This document shows positions 38,086 to 48,247 of a DNA stretch of 64,000 nucleotides, one piece after another (position 1 is the stretch's first letter; each line of letters begins with the position of its first letter). Below the pieces are notes generated by a model, which was given only the letters and a program-made list of their open reading frames with translations, did no database searches and was not told where the DNA came from. Position numbers and translations under genes: made by a program. This DNA is from Cadophora sp. MPI-SDFR-AT-0126 (lineage: Eukaryota > Ascomycota > Leotiomycetes > Helotiales > Ploettnerulaceae). The stretch covers positions 1,860,001 through 1,924,000 of the forward strand of contig JAGMVK010000005.1 of assembly GCA_020747065.1 (NCBI GenBank), written 5' to 3'.

Positions 38086-38187
38086 GAGGGGATGGGCGAG
38101 CGTTTCACAAGCCAGCTTTTGAGATTTTATATACAAAGTTTTTGATCAAATTTATACGTGTCAAGGCAGACGGGATGCCTCATATCA

Positions 38188-39271
38188 TCACTTGACATAT
38201 TTTCTCCAATCGTGTACATCCTTATAACCCAAAACCTCCCTAATCTTCCTGTTGCTTAGGGGAGCTTCGTATTCGCCCAGTTCTCTCATGATCTAACATC
38301 AGGACACTCCTTAGCCAAGAATTCCTTCGTTGTTAGATCTCTGACGGTGATCGTATCATTCGTGGCGTTGAAGACTTGGAACCCCAACCCGCTCTTCTGA
38401 ATTGCTAGGTCACAGATCTGACCGAGATCTCGCGCATCGATATAACTCCATGCATTACGTTTGCGAGATGAGGGATTGCCCAGGTAAGCAGGGAAGTCTT
38501 TCTCATACTCGTGTGGCTCGATCACATTACCGATACGGAAGGCATAGATATCGGCTTTGAAGCGTCGAGCAAAAGTGCGGGCTGTTTTCTCGCCGCATAT
38601 CTTGGACAGTGCATATCTAGTACGTTGTCAATATCGATCACCTTGATGTTTGCCAACAGTGCACTCACGAATCCTCAGGATCTACATCGTAGTCTTCCTC
38701 AAGTGGGAAAGAATGGTAGTCTGCATCTCCCTGGGCGAAGCAGACACCATATGTCGTCTCAGACGATGCGATGAGAATCTTCTTGACACCGAGTTTGCAA
38801 GCTGCTTCGATGACGTTGTATGTACTTCGCACATTGGCCTGAAAGAGCTCCGAATCTGGTACGAGCATGTTTCTTGCATAAGCTGGGAATTTGTCAATAT
38901 CACTAGCCGGAATCATCCTACTAGAACACTCACCGGCAAAATGGATAACAACATCAGGTGCATTTGGGACTGGACCGTCGTTATATCCAGTCATGTTGAA
39001 ATGCGAAGTCAGGGCATTGAAGACCTGTCCGGAATCTGTGAGGTCTGTCTTGAGAGTGTATACATCGACTGATGGGTCCGGGAAAGGCACAAGATCCAGG
39101 TTGAGGACTTTGTGACCTTTGCTGATGAGGTACGGGATAACATGACGACCTGCTTTGCCAGATCCGCCTGTGAATACCTGGTTTGTGAGTCACTTTGAGT
39201 TTGAATAACAATATCGCTCGACTCACAATTCTCTTCCCGCCTACGACGGTGGGGATCGTGTTGTTTGACAT
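38188..39271 (-). CDS. NAD-dependent epimerase/dehydratase, C-terminal frameshift
   Basis: Extended short-chain dehydrogenase. Exons (minus strand): 39271-39227, 39177-38934, 38882-38669 and 38616 onward. The Rossmann motif is VFTGGSGKAGRH, and the catalytic YALSK spans the third splice junction. The frame as read stops at 38286 after KECPDVRS (277 residues). The shifted frame just beyond continues with the family's usual ending, EAPLSNRKIREVLGYKDVHDW, up to 38188. One missing base near 38290 would explain this and give 310 residues, a normal family length. Either a sequencing error or a recent lesion is possible. The substrate is probably a nucleotide sugar or similar, unknown. The 3' end converges on the MFS gene, ~100 nt away. 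Confidence 0.85.
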
Positions 39272-39846
39272 CCTCGGTAAAGAAAGGGGTTTATTCTGGT
39301 TGTTGACAACTTGATTCTAACAAATTGAATTTGATGTTGAGGCTTCCTTTTCGTTTTATATAAAAAAAGAGGCAGATATAAAAGAGGCAGAAAGCCAAGC
39401 ACTTAAATGTTATATTTGAAATCAGAAGAGATCGTCGCTGGCAAACGCCAATGACATCTCTTACGTCAGTGATTCTTTCGGGAAGGAGCCCCTTGGAGAA
39501 CAAGGCGGTGAGGGGTTCTGCCCTTCGCTCTTATTTCTCCCGGTTCCCGAGACGAGAGCTTCTTGTGTCTCTCCATGTATATCTTCATTGTTCAAATTGT
39601 TGAAGATAATTTCATTTTTCAAGTACATATGGCATTGTTTGTTGCATTGCTTATAATCCCTGTCTATCCCAAGCGAGCCCATTCGTCAATAAGGGTTACA
39701 CAGCATGAGCTGAAGAACGGCCAGCGCCGAACCTAGCAATGGGGGCCGCTCAGAGAATTAATGGTGAAATAGGATACCCTCCAATGCTTGCTATCCCTTC
39801 TATCTTTTGATTTGTGTTTCTAGCATGCACTTCACTCTTTGCAAGT
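39272..39846. other. Divergent promoter region
   Basis: About 575 nt between the epimerase and HET-protein starts. It is AT-rich around 39350-39420. No motif is assigned. Confidence 0.45.
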
Positions 39847-41423
39847 ATGGAATTGAACCTAGTTACTCCAGTTCCAGATGGCGTGGCACGGCAGGCAGGC
39901 GACGAAGAGATTCACAATCGTTACTGGCGAGTCACAGGACCTCATAATCCCGAAGCTAAAGATTTGAAATTCCACTGCGTATCCTACGTCTGGGGCGTTG
40001 GTGTTGAGAAGAAGGGAAGTTTCTTCAATTGCCAAAGAGACATCTCGGATCAGACCAGACCGGTTCTCGAGGCTGTCATTCGAGCTGCTGAAGTGATACA
40101 TCGTGATCTGGGAGGCGAAAAGATTGAGGCTTTTTGGATCGATGCGCTTTGTATTCCTCAGTTGGAGGGATCACCGAGATTGAAAACTCTTGAGAGGTAT
40201 GTACCTTGAATGCTTGAGGACATTTAGCTGACTGTGGTAGCATGGGCTTCATATACAACGCGGCCGCGTCCGTGATCATTGCTCTCAAATCATCTGTCTG
40301 GAAAATTGTGCAACAAGCTTCTGCTACGGTCTCTCCAGAGCCCCTTTCATCTTCAGACATGCAGGTTCTAGAAGAAGATGCCTGGATTTCCCGTGTTTGG
40401 ACTTATCAAGAACTGGTCAACAGTCGCGCGACCTATTTCACGACACCAGTTTCCCAGGAAAATCCCAACGTTCAAGTCGTTGTAGAAGCTACACAGTTCT
40501 TCAATTGCGTTGGGCATTCTCTCTCTCGCTACAAACGCGACAATCACATCTCCGACAGCACCGCAGTAGCGACCTTCCCCAATCTTAACGTCCTTGAGGA
40601 TACACTTCTCGATAGCACTTTGAGTGGCTATCTTGAGCGTCCTGCTCTGGCAATTTTATCGAATATGTCCATGCGGACTTTCGATGAAAATTTCCCTCAG
40701 AATAGACTGCTTGCCTGCATTGGCGCCTTGACGAAAGAAGCAAGTTGGGGTCCGCCCTCTTCCAGCTTAGCCGAACTTGCAGAGAAGATCATGGGGATAT
40801 GTGAGGCGAAAGGGGATTACTCTTTTGTCTTCACTGCAGATCGACGGAATGAGGAGAGTGGTAAGACTTGGCGTCCAAGCACGATAACAAGTCAAGCTGA
40901 TCATGGACCTACTCATCTTGTCCCTGTCATGAATTGGTACATTCACAGTGAGCCATTCGGTGAGACTCAACGGGGACGGAAAGATGAAAACGGATTCTGG
41001 TTGGAAAATATGGTGCCTCTCAAGCTTGCGGAGAGCATGCTTGTAGATGCGAAGCTGGAACTGGACAGATTCTTATGGGGATCCACAGACCAAAATGACC
41101 CTACAATTAGCAGCAAGGGCTTATTTGGTAAAGAGGACAAGAAGGAAGAGGGGAACATAGCGTTGGTAAGATTCTTGAGGCAGGTCGGATTCAAGGGGTG
41201 TTCTGAGCCACTGGTGTGCGAAACTGGACTGTTCTTTTCACAGCAAGACCTGAGTACAATGGACAAGGTCGAATTATTTGCTGCCAAGAGCGTGGGGTAT
41301 TATTTTGGAGCTCCAGGTCTGGCGAGGTGGAAGCAGGATCCTCGAGGAGAAGCGAGATATTGTGTTGGTGTTTTTGTGGGGCTTGTGAAGAGAGAGCTTG
41401 CTGTGCCGCTGTTGATGATTTAA
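39847..41423 (+). CDS. HET-domain protein
   Basis: Exons 39847-40196 and 40241-41423, 510 residues. The HET (heterokaryon incompatibility, TIR-like) domain fills the N-terminal ~170 residues: HCVSYVWG (~42), FWIDALCIPQ (~100), then SMGFIYNAAASVIIAL (~117, just after the splice) and DAWISRVWTYQEL. HET domains trigger programmed cell death when an allelic or paralogous partner is sensed; most copies in a genome are orphans of unknown partner. The C-terminal ~330 residues show no known repeat (no WD40 or ankyrin), so the recognition module, if any, is unassigned. The start at 39847 is the first ATG before the conserved block. Neighbours give no function. Confidence 0.88.
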
Positions 41424-41891
41424 AATGGAAAGTATCATTTGCTTGGTTGTATCTGTCAGTCTACTGATTGTCGTTCTATCGTCTGTCGTCGCTATTTGAG
41501 GGGTTTTGACTAATGGACTGACCCACATGCGCCGAGTTGGGAGAACCCGATGTAGGTGGTGAACAACCAGCGCGAACCCCAAGCATTAGATTTTGGCGGA
41601 AGACAGAAGAATTTTTCCGACGAGCTCAAGAAATAAGCTCGCCGGCGGCTCGATCCTTCCCATACTTCTGACCTGTGGGGTAGTGGTAAGTCTGACCAGT
41701 TCATAGGCAGTGAACCGGCGCAAGTGCCCAAGTACTAGTCTCCCACAAGTTAGTTCAGATATCAACCTTTTTTTGTGCGATTGAATTTCTGTTTGAAAGA
41801 AGACAGGAACTCATTCTTAACTCCTTAATCTTAAGCTATCAAAGAAAAAAACATCACGATTCTATTCATTCTAAAGCTCCAGATCCCCAAG
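41424..41891. other. Intergenic, nothing recognised
   Basis: About 470 nt after the HET gene, with only short frames and no supported gene or RNA. Confidence 0.4.
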
Positions 41892-42370
41892 ATGCGTCAC
41901 ATACATACCCCCAATCAGCGCACTCAGTCCGTACACGATCAGCTACTCGTACGGTAAGCTAACACCCTTCCACACAAAAACATCGAAAATTCGTTACTCT
42001 GACACTATAATATCAGCTTCCCCAGTACCGCCACAGAACGACTTTTCGAATTCTGGGGAGACAATTTCCCTCGTCACGTAATGGTGCCTACTCCACCCGA
42101 TTACGAGGAGCTGGTCTATCATCGGTCCAACAACCATAAGATAACCTCCTGGTAAGTTTTTTTAATTCCTCGGTTCCTCCTCCATATCTACACCCAACTA
42201 GACAATCGGTGCTTATTTGCGAATATAGTCGATGTCTGGAGAACGAACTTAAGATTATCTTCGACCAACCAATAACCGATCGATATCACCGCTCTGTCTT
42301 TACCAACAGTCTCAGTATCAAGGCTTTGGAATTCGTTGCTAGTTCCTCAAACTCGTGGAATCGGGGTTGA
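41892..42370 (+). CDS. Possible small three-exon hypothetical gene
   Basis: Not visible as one long frame. Exons 41892-41953, 42017-42151 and 42229-42370 join across clean GTAAG...CAG and GTAAG...TAG introns (63 and 77 nt) with phases 2 and 2, and end at TGA, giving 112 residues. The product is hydrophilic, with TERLFEFWGDNFPRH and ENELKIIFDQPITDRYHRS as the most protein-like parts. It has no signal peptide and no family I recognise. Two consecutive introns in phase make chance less likely but not excluded. It could also be the 5' remnant of a longer gene, as open sequence continues in another frame after the stop. Confidence 0.35.
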
Positions 42371-42769
42371 GGATTGAGAAGAATGGTGTTTGGGAACGGG
42401 AGGATGATAAGGCATGTGGGTGTTGTGAGATTTGCTTGAAGGCGAGATATAAGGGGGCGGGAGGAGATACGGTGCGCTCTTTCAAGCGGGTTTGGACGGC
42501 GGTCTGGTGGGTACATATGTCTCCGGGTTCCTGAGAGTCTAGAATGGATACCCAAGTGGTCTTTGTTCGATATAGCGGAAAAGGAATCTCGGCAAGCTTA
42601 CCACATGATACCATTGTGCCGTTTTATCAAGGATTTGATTATGATATTCACAGTTCTCTATGGTCAACATTCTTCTGGACAAATTCGACATTCCTTCTAG
42701 AACTTATGTAATTGAGCTACAGCTTTGGAAGCGTTCGTGTCTACTTCTCTGGTCAAATTTCATTCCCTC
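42371..42769. other. Intergenic, nothing recognised
   Basis: About 400 nt up to the stop of the minus-strand amine oxidase. It has no supported gene. Confidence 0.4.
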
Positions 42770-44624
42770 CTATATAACGGGACTCGTGATGCCATACTTC
42801 TCCAACATCCGTATACCAACGCCCTCGCCGCTCAGATATGCGCCAGCAACTGTCCCGCACTTCGTAAAAGTCAGCACTGAAGTTCATGACTTTCAAAGAA
42901 CGCGAAGTTTCGCTATACAAAATACGATTGATATTAAGAAAAACATTCGAACATTGAGACGTACCTCATCAAACGGCGCACAATGCTCCCCAGCAAACCA
43001 CAGTCTCCTCTCTGGCACACCCCTCCTCATAGCTTTCACATCACCACTCGCATCCTTCGCTCCCACTTGGAAATTACAATAACTTCCAAACCCACTCAGC
43101 TCATCCTTTTGCCACTCCGTCGATAAGATAGCCTTGATCTCACAGTCTGGATTCGAAGCCGAGTAATTCGGAAGCAGGGAGATGTATGGCATGAAGAAAT
43201 CTGAGAGGAAGGCATGATGTTCGACATCTGGGAGGCCGTGGACGAGGCTGGTAATGTAAGCCGAGCAAGGACCGTAGAGGTAGAAGATTAGGGTGGCATG
43301 TGCGTTGGGTGGTGTGAAGGACGCAAGGTTCCAGCATTCGATTGGGAAGCGGGAGGGGTTTGTGGCGAGAGAGTAGGACGGAGAGAGCCAATTCGTATAG
43401 CCTGGGAACGTGTCATTTATTTTTGCGAGCTCAGCAGGAGAGAGGCTCTGATCTGGTGTTGTGGTTGGTGGGTCAATCCAAAAGGCCGATGGGAATGTGA
43501 TGTAGACCTGAACTGTCAGTCAATGATTCCGTGGAGTCCTCAGCTGATACGATACCTTCTCGAGATGCCCGACGGAAACACCATCTATACCTGCGAGAAG
43601 TCTTTCCGGCAGAGCGGGCTGGAAAATGTTCTTGTTCTGCTTGAGCCACCCAAGTGGGGTTGTCATCAGAACTTCATCAAACGACAGACTTTCTCCTTTC
43701 TCTGTCAGAACAACGACTTGACTTCCCTCAGCATCTCTATCCATTGTTGTAATTCCGACAACTCTTTCGCCGAGTCGTACTTTTGCTTTCTCAAGCGGCA
43801 ATCTTGCGATTTCGGCAAGAATCGCTTCCCAAGTTGTCTCAACGAACATCTCGCCAGCTAAACATAATCAGCAATCATCTCATACAAAGAAATTCAAGAA
43901 CTTACTACCACCGCAACATTCCTCCATCCAAGCAAACTTCAAACTCTGTCTATGAAGTGGTTCGCCGATGTACGCACCCCACATCTCAGCCATCTGCATC
44001 AATATCTCTCTGTCCTCCTTATTATTTGGAAATCTCTCTCTGGCTTTCTGTTCGAGAAAGTCACGCAGGCTGGCTGTCTCCGGGATGTCTTTGCCATTCT
44101 TTGCACTGTGAGCAATGGCACTTTCGATGTCAGTCCAGAGAATGGTAGATAGCTCGCTGGATTTGGTGGCCGGTAGTAGTTTTCCGGATGAAGTGTAGAT
44201 GTTCTGTTTGTCGTTCCAACTGTGGAGTGGGGTCTTGGTTTTCCTCGCTAGGTCGAGGATGGGGAAGCGGCCTTCCGCATCGGACTGGGATATGTGTTAG
44301 GATGAGTTTCTATCTTTTGGTGACAAAACTTGCTGTGTGTATCCAATTTGGTCCTCTGATGAAAATGTTAGAATGTGCGGGAGAAAACAGTAACGAAGGC
44401 TTACATGTCTGCTCTATATCCAAGTTTGTCACTTTGACATATCTGTTTCATGATATCAGCCTCGACTAAGAGATTTGTCGTCAAAAAATACTTACTCTCC
44501 CACCAATTCTGTTTCTTGCTTCTATTATTGTGACTTGGCATCCATTCTGAAGCAAGACCTCTGCACATCTCAACCCTGAGATTCCAGCACCGACAACACA
44601 AACGTGTGGCTTCGACGAAGACAT
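42770..44624 (-). CDS. FAD amine/polyamine oxidase
   Basis: Seven exons (minus strand): 44624-44496, 44442-44405, 44355-44334, 44284-43906, 43857-43556, 43507-42965 and 42859-42770. Phases all agree and give 500 residues, typical of fungal polyamine oxidases. The FAD dinucleotide site is VVGAGISGLRCAEVL with EARNRIGGR (residues ~9-43), then DIGPNWIH. The C-terminal FAD block is RLWFAGEHCAPF followed by GTVAGAYLSGEGVG. Exon 3 is only 22 nt, and the intron after it begins with GC (GCAAGT), a GC-AG intron needed to keep the frame. It probably oxidises a polyamine or acetyl-polyamine, giving an aldehyde and hydrogen peroxide. No peroxisomal SKL end is present (it ends ITSPVI). It is divergent from a diamine-acetyltransferase-like gene ~850 nt away, which supports a polyamine role. 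Confidence 0.88.
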
Positions 44625-45474
44625 TTTGAATCAACTAAGCCTGATGAACTTGATTTCGCTGCTTCTCTCATGAGCCGACATGTGCTCAATGGTAACTGAG
44701 ACTCTTTTAGATCCAAATGACCTTCAACTTGACCTTCCCGGCAGCACAAGATTCGGTTTCAGATATTTATCAAGAAAACAAGCCCAGATACAAACCCGTA
44801 GGACAGGAGATCAAACTCGGTATAACAAAGGCCATGAATACTTCAAGAAGGAAGCCAAGAAAATGTATATATTCATCAACAGTCTTTGGAGACGGGAAAG
44901 AGAAGAAAATAGTGGGTCAGGCTATCAGTGGAGGCAGCTTCCCAATCAGGCAAGTCCATGCGGACCAGTTGTATTCGACTTTCTTTCGAGTTGGGACTTT
45001 TGAACTGCCGTCTTGGAGTAAGCGTCTAGACTTTCGGGAATTTTCCCTTTTGTAGCTTTCAGATCTGTTAGCACTTAGATACTACTCGCTTTATGCTTGA
45101 TGAGCAGAAAGCCTTCGAGTCTGGTTTGGGTGTAATCACGGCTCTTAACATTAATACTACCTAGATGCGAAATACTACGGAGAGAGTGTAATGAAAGAGC
45201 AAATTAAAATTTCCGAGAATGCATGTATACTACTGCGAGATGCCACAGAGTATAAATAATAAAGAGGACTGACCGCGTTTTATCGTCAAGAAGTCCGGAA
45301 CATAATGCCAAGACAAATGGCGGGGTACTGCTAAATACCCCACCATGAAGCAATCCACGCCTTCCTCTTGACGACCTGTAGACAAAATAGATCTTAAATC
45401 CAATTCGGAATTCTCATATCAAACGATTTCTTTCCTCAAATTTTCATCACACATTCTCTCAGTACTCAATCGCA
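44625..45474. other. Divergent promoter of amine oxidase and GNAT genes
   Basis: About 850 nt that also contains the doubtful small frame at 44717. AT-rich sequence lies at 45140-45260. No binding site is assigned. Confidence 0.45.
44717..45055 (+). CDS. Doubtful small ORF in divergent promoter
   Basis: An open frame of 112 residues starting at ATG. Its composition looks protein-like (VGQEIKLGITKAM, GGSFPIRQVHADQLYSTFF), with no signal peptide or family match I know. A GTAAG at 45018 followed by TTTTGTAG could end it earlier through a very short intron. It sits wholly inside the space between two divergent genes, so it may be untranslated leader sequence. Confidence 0.25.
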   Translation: MTFNLTFPAAQDSVSDIYQENKPRYKPVGQEIKLGITKAMNTSRRKPRKCIYSSTVFGDGKEKKIVGQAISGGSFPIRQVHADQLYSTFFRVGTFELPSWSKRLDFREFSLL

Positions 45475-46122
45475 ATGTCAGCTCCTAAGGGAGAAGTTCT
45501 GATCCGGCACGCTCGCCGCGAGGGTAAGTCTCTTTGATCTTAAAGACACCCCCAAGAGATCATAAAGGCTATTGTTGACATTGAAACCCCACTAGATGTT
45601 CCAATAATCCTTCAACTCATCCAAGAACTAGCTGACTACGAAAAAGAGCCCAATGCCGTAGAAGCCACCCCCGAGCTCCTAGCCTCAACAATAGCATTCG
45701 CGCCCTCTCCCTCTTCCTCCACCAACAGCACGTCTAAATCTCCAGCCTCAGAAGAGAATATCTCCTCCTCCCGCCCCGCCCGCTGTCTCCTCCTCTTCAC
45801 ACCCTCTGGTGACGCCGCAGGGATGGCACTCTACTTCTACAACTACAGCACGTGGAAGGCGCGGCCGGGGATCTACCTCGAGGATCTCTTCGTCAGGGAG
45901 AAGTATAGAGGGAAAGGGTATGGGCAGCGGTTGATACAGGAGTTGGCGAAGGAGGTGGTGGAGATGAAGGGAGGAAGGCTGGAGTGGTACGTGTTGAAGT
46001 GGAATACGCCGAGTATTGGCTTTTATGAGAGTGAGAGGATCGGGGCGAGGGCCATGACCGAGTGGCAGACTATGAGGGTTGATGGGGAGGGGTTGAGGAG
46101 GTTGGCTGAGAGGACGGGGTAA
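45475..46122 (+). CDS. GNAT N-acetyltransferase, diamine/thialysine acetyltransferase-like
   Basis: Exons 45475-45523 and 45596-46122, 191 residues. The GNAT core is complete: IRHARREDVPIILQLIQELADYE at the N-terminus, then YLEDLFVREKYRGKGYGQRL, which carries the acetyl-CoA loop RGKGYG. After this come EWYVLKWNTPSIGFYES and MTEWQTMRV. The LEDLFV, YVLKWNTPSI.FYE and EW motifs are those of the spermidine/spermine and thialysine acetyltransferase group, which transfers acetyl from acetyl-CoA to a primary amine of a diamine, polyamine or lysine analogue. A ~35-residue Ser/Pro insert (SPSSSTNSTSKSP) lies before the third strand and is unlike human SSAT. It is not a SidL/SidF-type hydroxyornithine acyltransferase. 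It pairs divergently with the amine oxidase. Confidence 0.88.
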
Positions 46123-46242
46123 TGTTTGATTGATCTTATCTGCTAGGAGTTGCAGATGTTGGGAGATAGAATAAACAATTGGGTATCTGATTGGTTGTAT
46201 AATACAAAAGTCTACATGATTTTTACATAAAATCCGTGCCCT

Positions 46243-47580
46243 TCAGATATTCATCTTCTGCTTCTGTACAGATCGTTCAGAAGCTTCCTCTTTCAGAGTA
46301 CGTTTTACGTCGCTGTTCCGCCATTTGACCTTCCCAGCTTTGCTGAGATCTTGCTGTAAGGTGTCGAGCCCTTCAAACAATTCTTCTTCTGCCCTGGTAG
46401 GCTTCGCAACAATTCCTTCTAGAGCACGGGATTTCTGCCCACCCCATATTATATCCCATTTCCTGTTGACCTCGTCATATGCCATTGTTGGCGTCAAGCT
46501 CCAAATTGATGCGTATAGCCTTCGAAGTGATCGATTACGGATCTTCGTCTTTTCCACTTCGGTGTGGTCGATCGGCAGATTCAGCTTTTCCCGCGGTGCT
46601 GATCTATTTGCTTTTGTTCCCTCTTCCACCTGCTTTCGTTTCTCGTTTCCAGCGCGAAGTTCCGCCTTTTTCGCTATGGACGCTTTTAAACCATTATCCA
46701 TGGTGATTGTAATCCCAGCTTCAGTCGTGAATGTGTAGGACTTAGAGACTTTCGGTCTTGCAGGTGTCTGGAAATATTGCAACAGCTCCTTGCTCTTCAC
46801 GTCTGCAGAAAGTTCTTCTCTGTCAAGTGGTATGGGTTTCCGTCGTGCTGGCTGTGCTTCCAGAGGAACAGCACCTGTCGCAAGATCTCGCAGCCTCTCC
46901 CATTCGCTTCGAGGTATCGGAGGCAGTATTTTCTCTAGTGTAACTGTCCACCATTTCTTTTCCAGAGACGCTTTCAATTTCGTTGGTAATGGCCGACCCC
47001 ACATGTTCTCATTTGGCATCTTCGGTTTCACCTGCCGTATCTTCTCTTTGTGTAATTCCAGGGGTTGATTCTCCTGCTGGCTCTTGATGAAACTGTACAG
47101 TTTCTGACTCGGTATGTTCTCTTTCTTCCCTATTCCCTCAGGTTTGTCAATGAGTTCTTGAAGCGCAGATGCATCTTTCGGGAGAGTCTCTTCGTCTGGT
47201 TGGAGGAGCTGTTTCAAGAGGATTCGTTTCCTCTCGCCTTCGCGGCCATGGGCAACCAGTAAGACCTTCTTCAACGCTTCCATATCCCCATTGCCGACAT
47301 CCTCCAATAACCTCCTCGACCGTCTCGCCCACTGCAGACGTTGCTTTGTAAAATCATCCAGGGGTTCTTTCCAGAATGGATTCTTATCACTAGCAGACTT
47401 TGATGATTTTGCGCGAGAAGCCCGGAATCGACTCTTGATCCGTTCGTATGCATACTTTCTGGCGAATGAGTCGGGAAGGTAGCCTGCTGCTCGGAGGAGA
47501 GCACGATAGTTTGAGATGATCTCAAAGGATACATTTTGTTGGCGTCCTGGAGGGACCCATATCCGTGCCGATGACGGCAT
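46243..47580 (-). CDS. LYR-motif (Complex1_LYR-like) protein
   Basis: One frame of 445 residues. An LYR-type helical block stands at residues ~22-55: NYRALLRAAGYLPDSFARKYAYERIKSRFR, read here as NYRALLRAAG, then LPDSFARKY, then IKSRFR. This fold usually binds the mitochondrial acyl-carrier protein and helps Fe-S or complex assembly. The rest is highly basic and helical, with Lys/Arg/Glu-rich runs and no membrane segment. The length is far above the ~100 residues of classical LYR factors and is closer to the long fungal LYR proteins. The exact function is unknown. The 3' end is convergent with the GNAT gene (~120 nt), and the 5' end shares a ~670 nt gap with the Mbp1-like gene. Confidence 0.65.
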   Translation of the reverse strand: MPSSARIWVPPGRQQNVSFEIISNYRALLRAAGYLPDSFARKYAYERIKSRFRASRAKSSKSASDKNPFWKEPLDDFTKQRLQWARRSRRLLEDVGNGDMEALKKVLLVAHGREGERKRILLKQLLQPDEETLPKDASALQELIDKPEGIGKKENIPSQKLYSFIKSQQENQPLELHKEKIRQVKPKMPNENMWGRPLPTKLKASLEKKWWTVTLEKILPPIPRSEWERLRDLATGAVPLEAQPARRKPIPLDREELSADVKSKELLQYFQTPARPKVSKSYTFTTEAGITITMDNGLKASIAKKAELRAGNEKRKQVEEGTKANRSAPREKLNLPIDHTEVEKTKIRNRSLRRLYASIWSLTPTMAYDEVNRKWDIIWGGQKSRALEGIVAKPTRAEEELFEGLDTLQQDLSKAGKVKWRNSDVKRTLKEEASERSVQKQKMNI

Positions 47581-48247
47581 TGTCTGATTTTGCTGTTATT
47601 GGTGCATTGTGAGTGTTGTTGAACCGGGATTAGGACTTAATTGTAAACATTCGCAAGGCTGAGAAATACAAAGCCATTCTGGAGCTGGAAGCTTGGAGCC
47701 TCGAAATCGAGGCTTGCATCGACAACTGAAACGAATGCAAAGTAAACAGTCGAGGGCCAATAGAAGCTGGAGGAGAACGAAGAAAAAATCACTCGCATCT
47801 AGATTGCCTACTGCAAGTTGAAGATGCGGCAAACCAATGAAATCCCGTTGTTATAATACAATTGTGAATGGCATTATTGTTCACGGCTGGGTGCATAGAT
47901 TCATCCGTCGCCTTTGTGAAATTCGGGCGGACGCGAGGGAAGGTCGCGCGTCTACTCTAGCTCCCGCACTACGATTGGCTGCTTCCAACTCTGACCCCTC
48001 GAAACCACTTAAACCATTCTCCCCAACGCGTGCCAGAACACGTCCACGTCGTGAAGAGACGAACGCGTTCCCCTGGACAGGTATCGCATCTACATCGCAT
48101 ACCATCTCCAGATCCACAGCTTGAAGGCGGCGGCATCATCAAAGTTGTGCAGTCAAAGATCCTATTGTGTTCTCGGATGCCGAGCGTGACGCGACTTCAC
48201 CGAACATATCTTCTCTCCCACACACAATCATTCTCCGAATTAACCAT
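47581..48247. promoter_or_regulatory. Divergent promoter with MluI cell-cycle boxes
   Basis: Two perfect ACGCGT boxes (48026-48031, 48063-48068) lie 180-225 nt before the Mbp1-like ATG. Near matches ACGCGA occur at 47931 and 48190, and GCGCGT at 47946. ACGCGT is the MCB site bound by MBF, whose DNA-binding subunit is Mbp1, so the gene may control itself. Confidence 0.6.

Noticed and set aside
37492..38136. 214-residue minus-strand frame opposite the MFS permease
   Set aside because: Low-quality composition (His/Arg-rich) and fully antisense to a well-supported exon.
45475..46122. GNAT gene as the missing hydroxyornithine acetyltransferase of the siderophore pathway
   Set aside because: Its motifs are those of diamine/thialysine acetyltransferases, it is 10 kb outside the cluster, and it has no SreA-type motif upstream.
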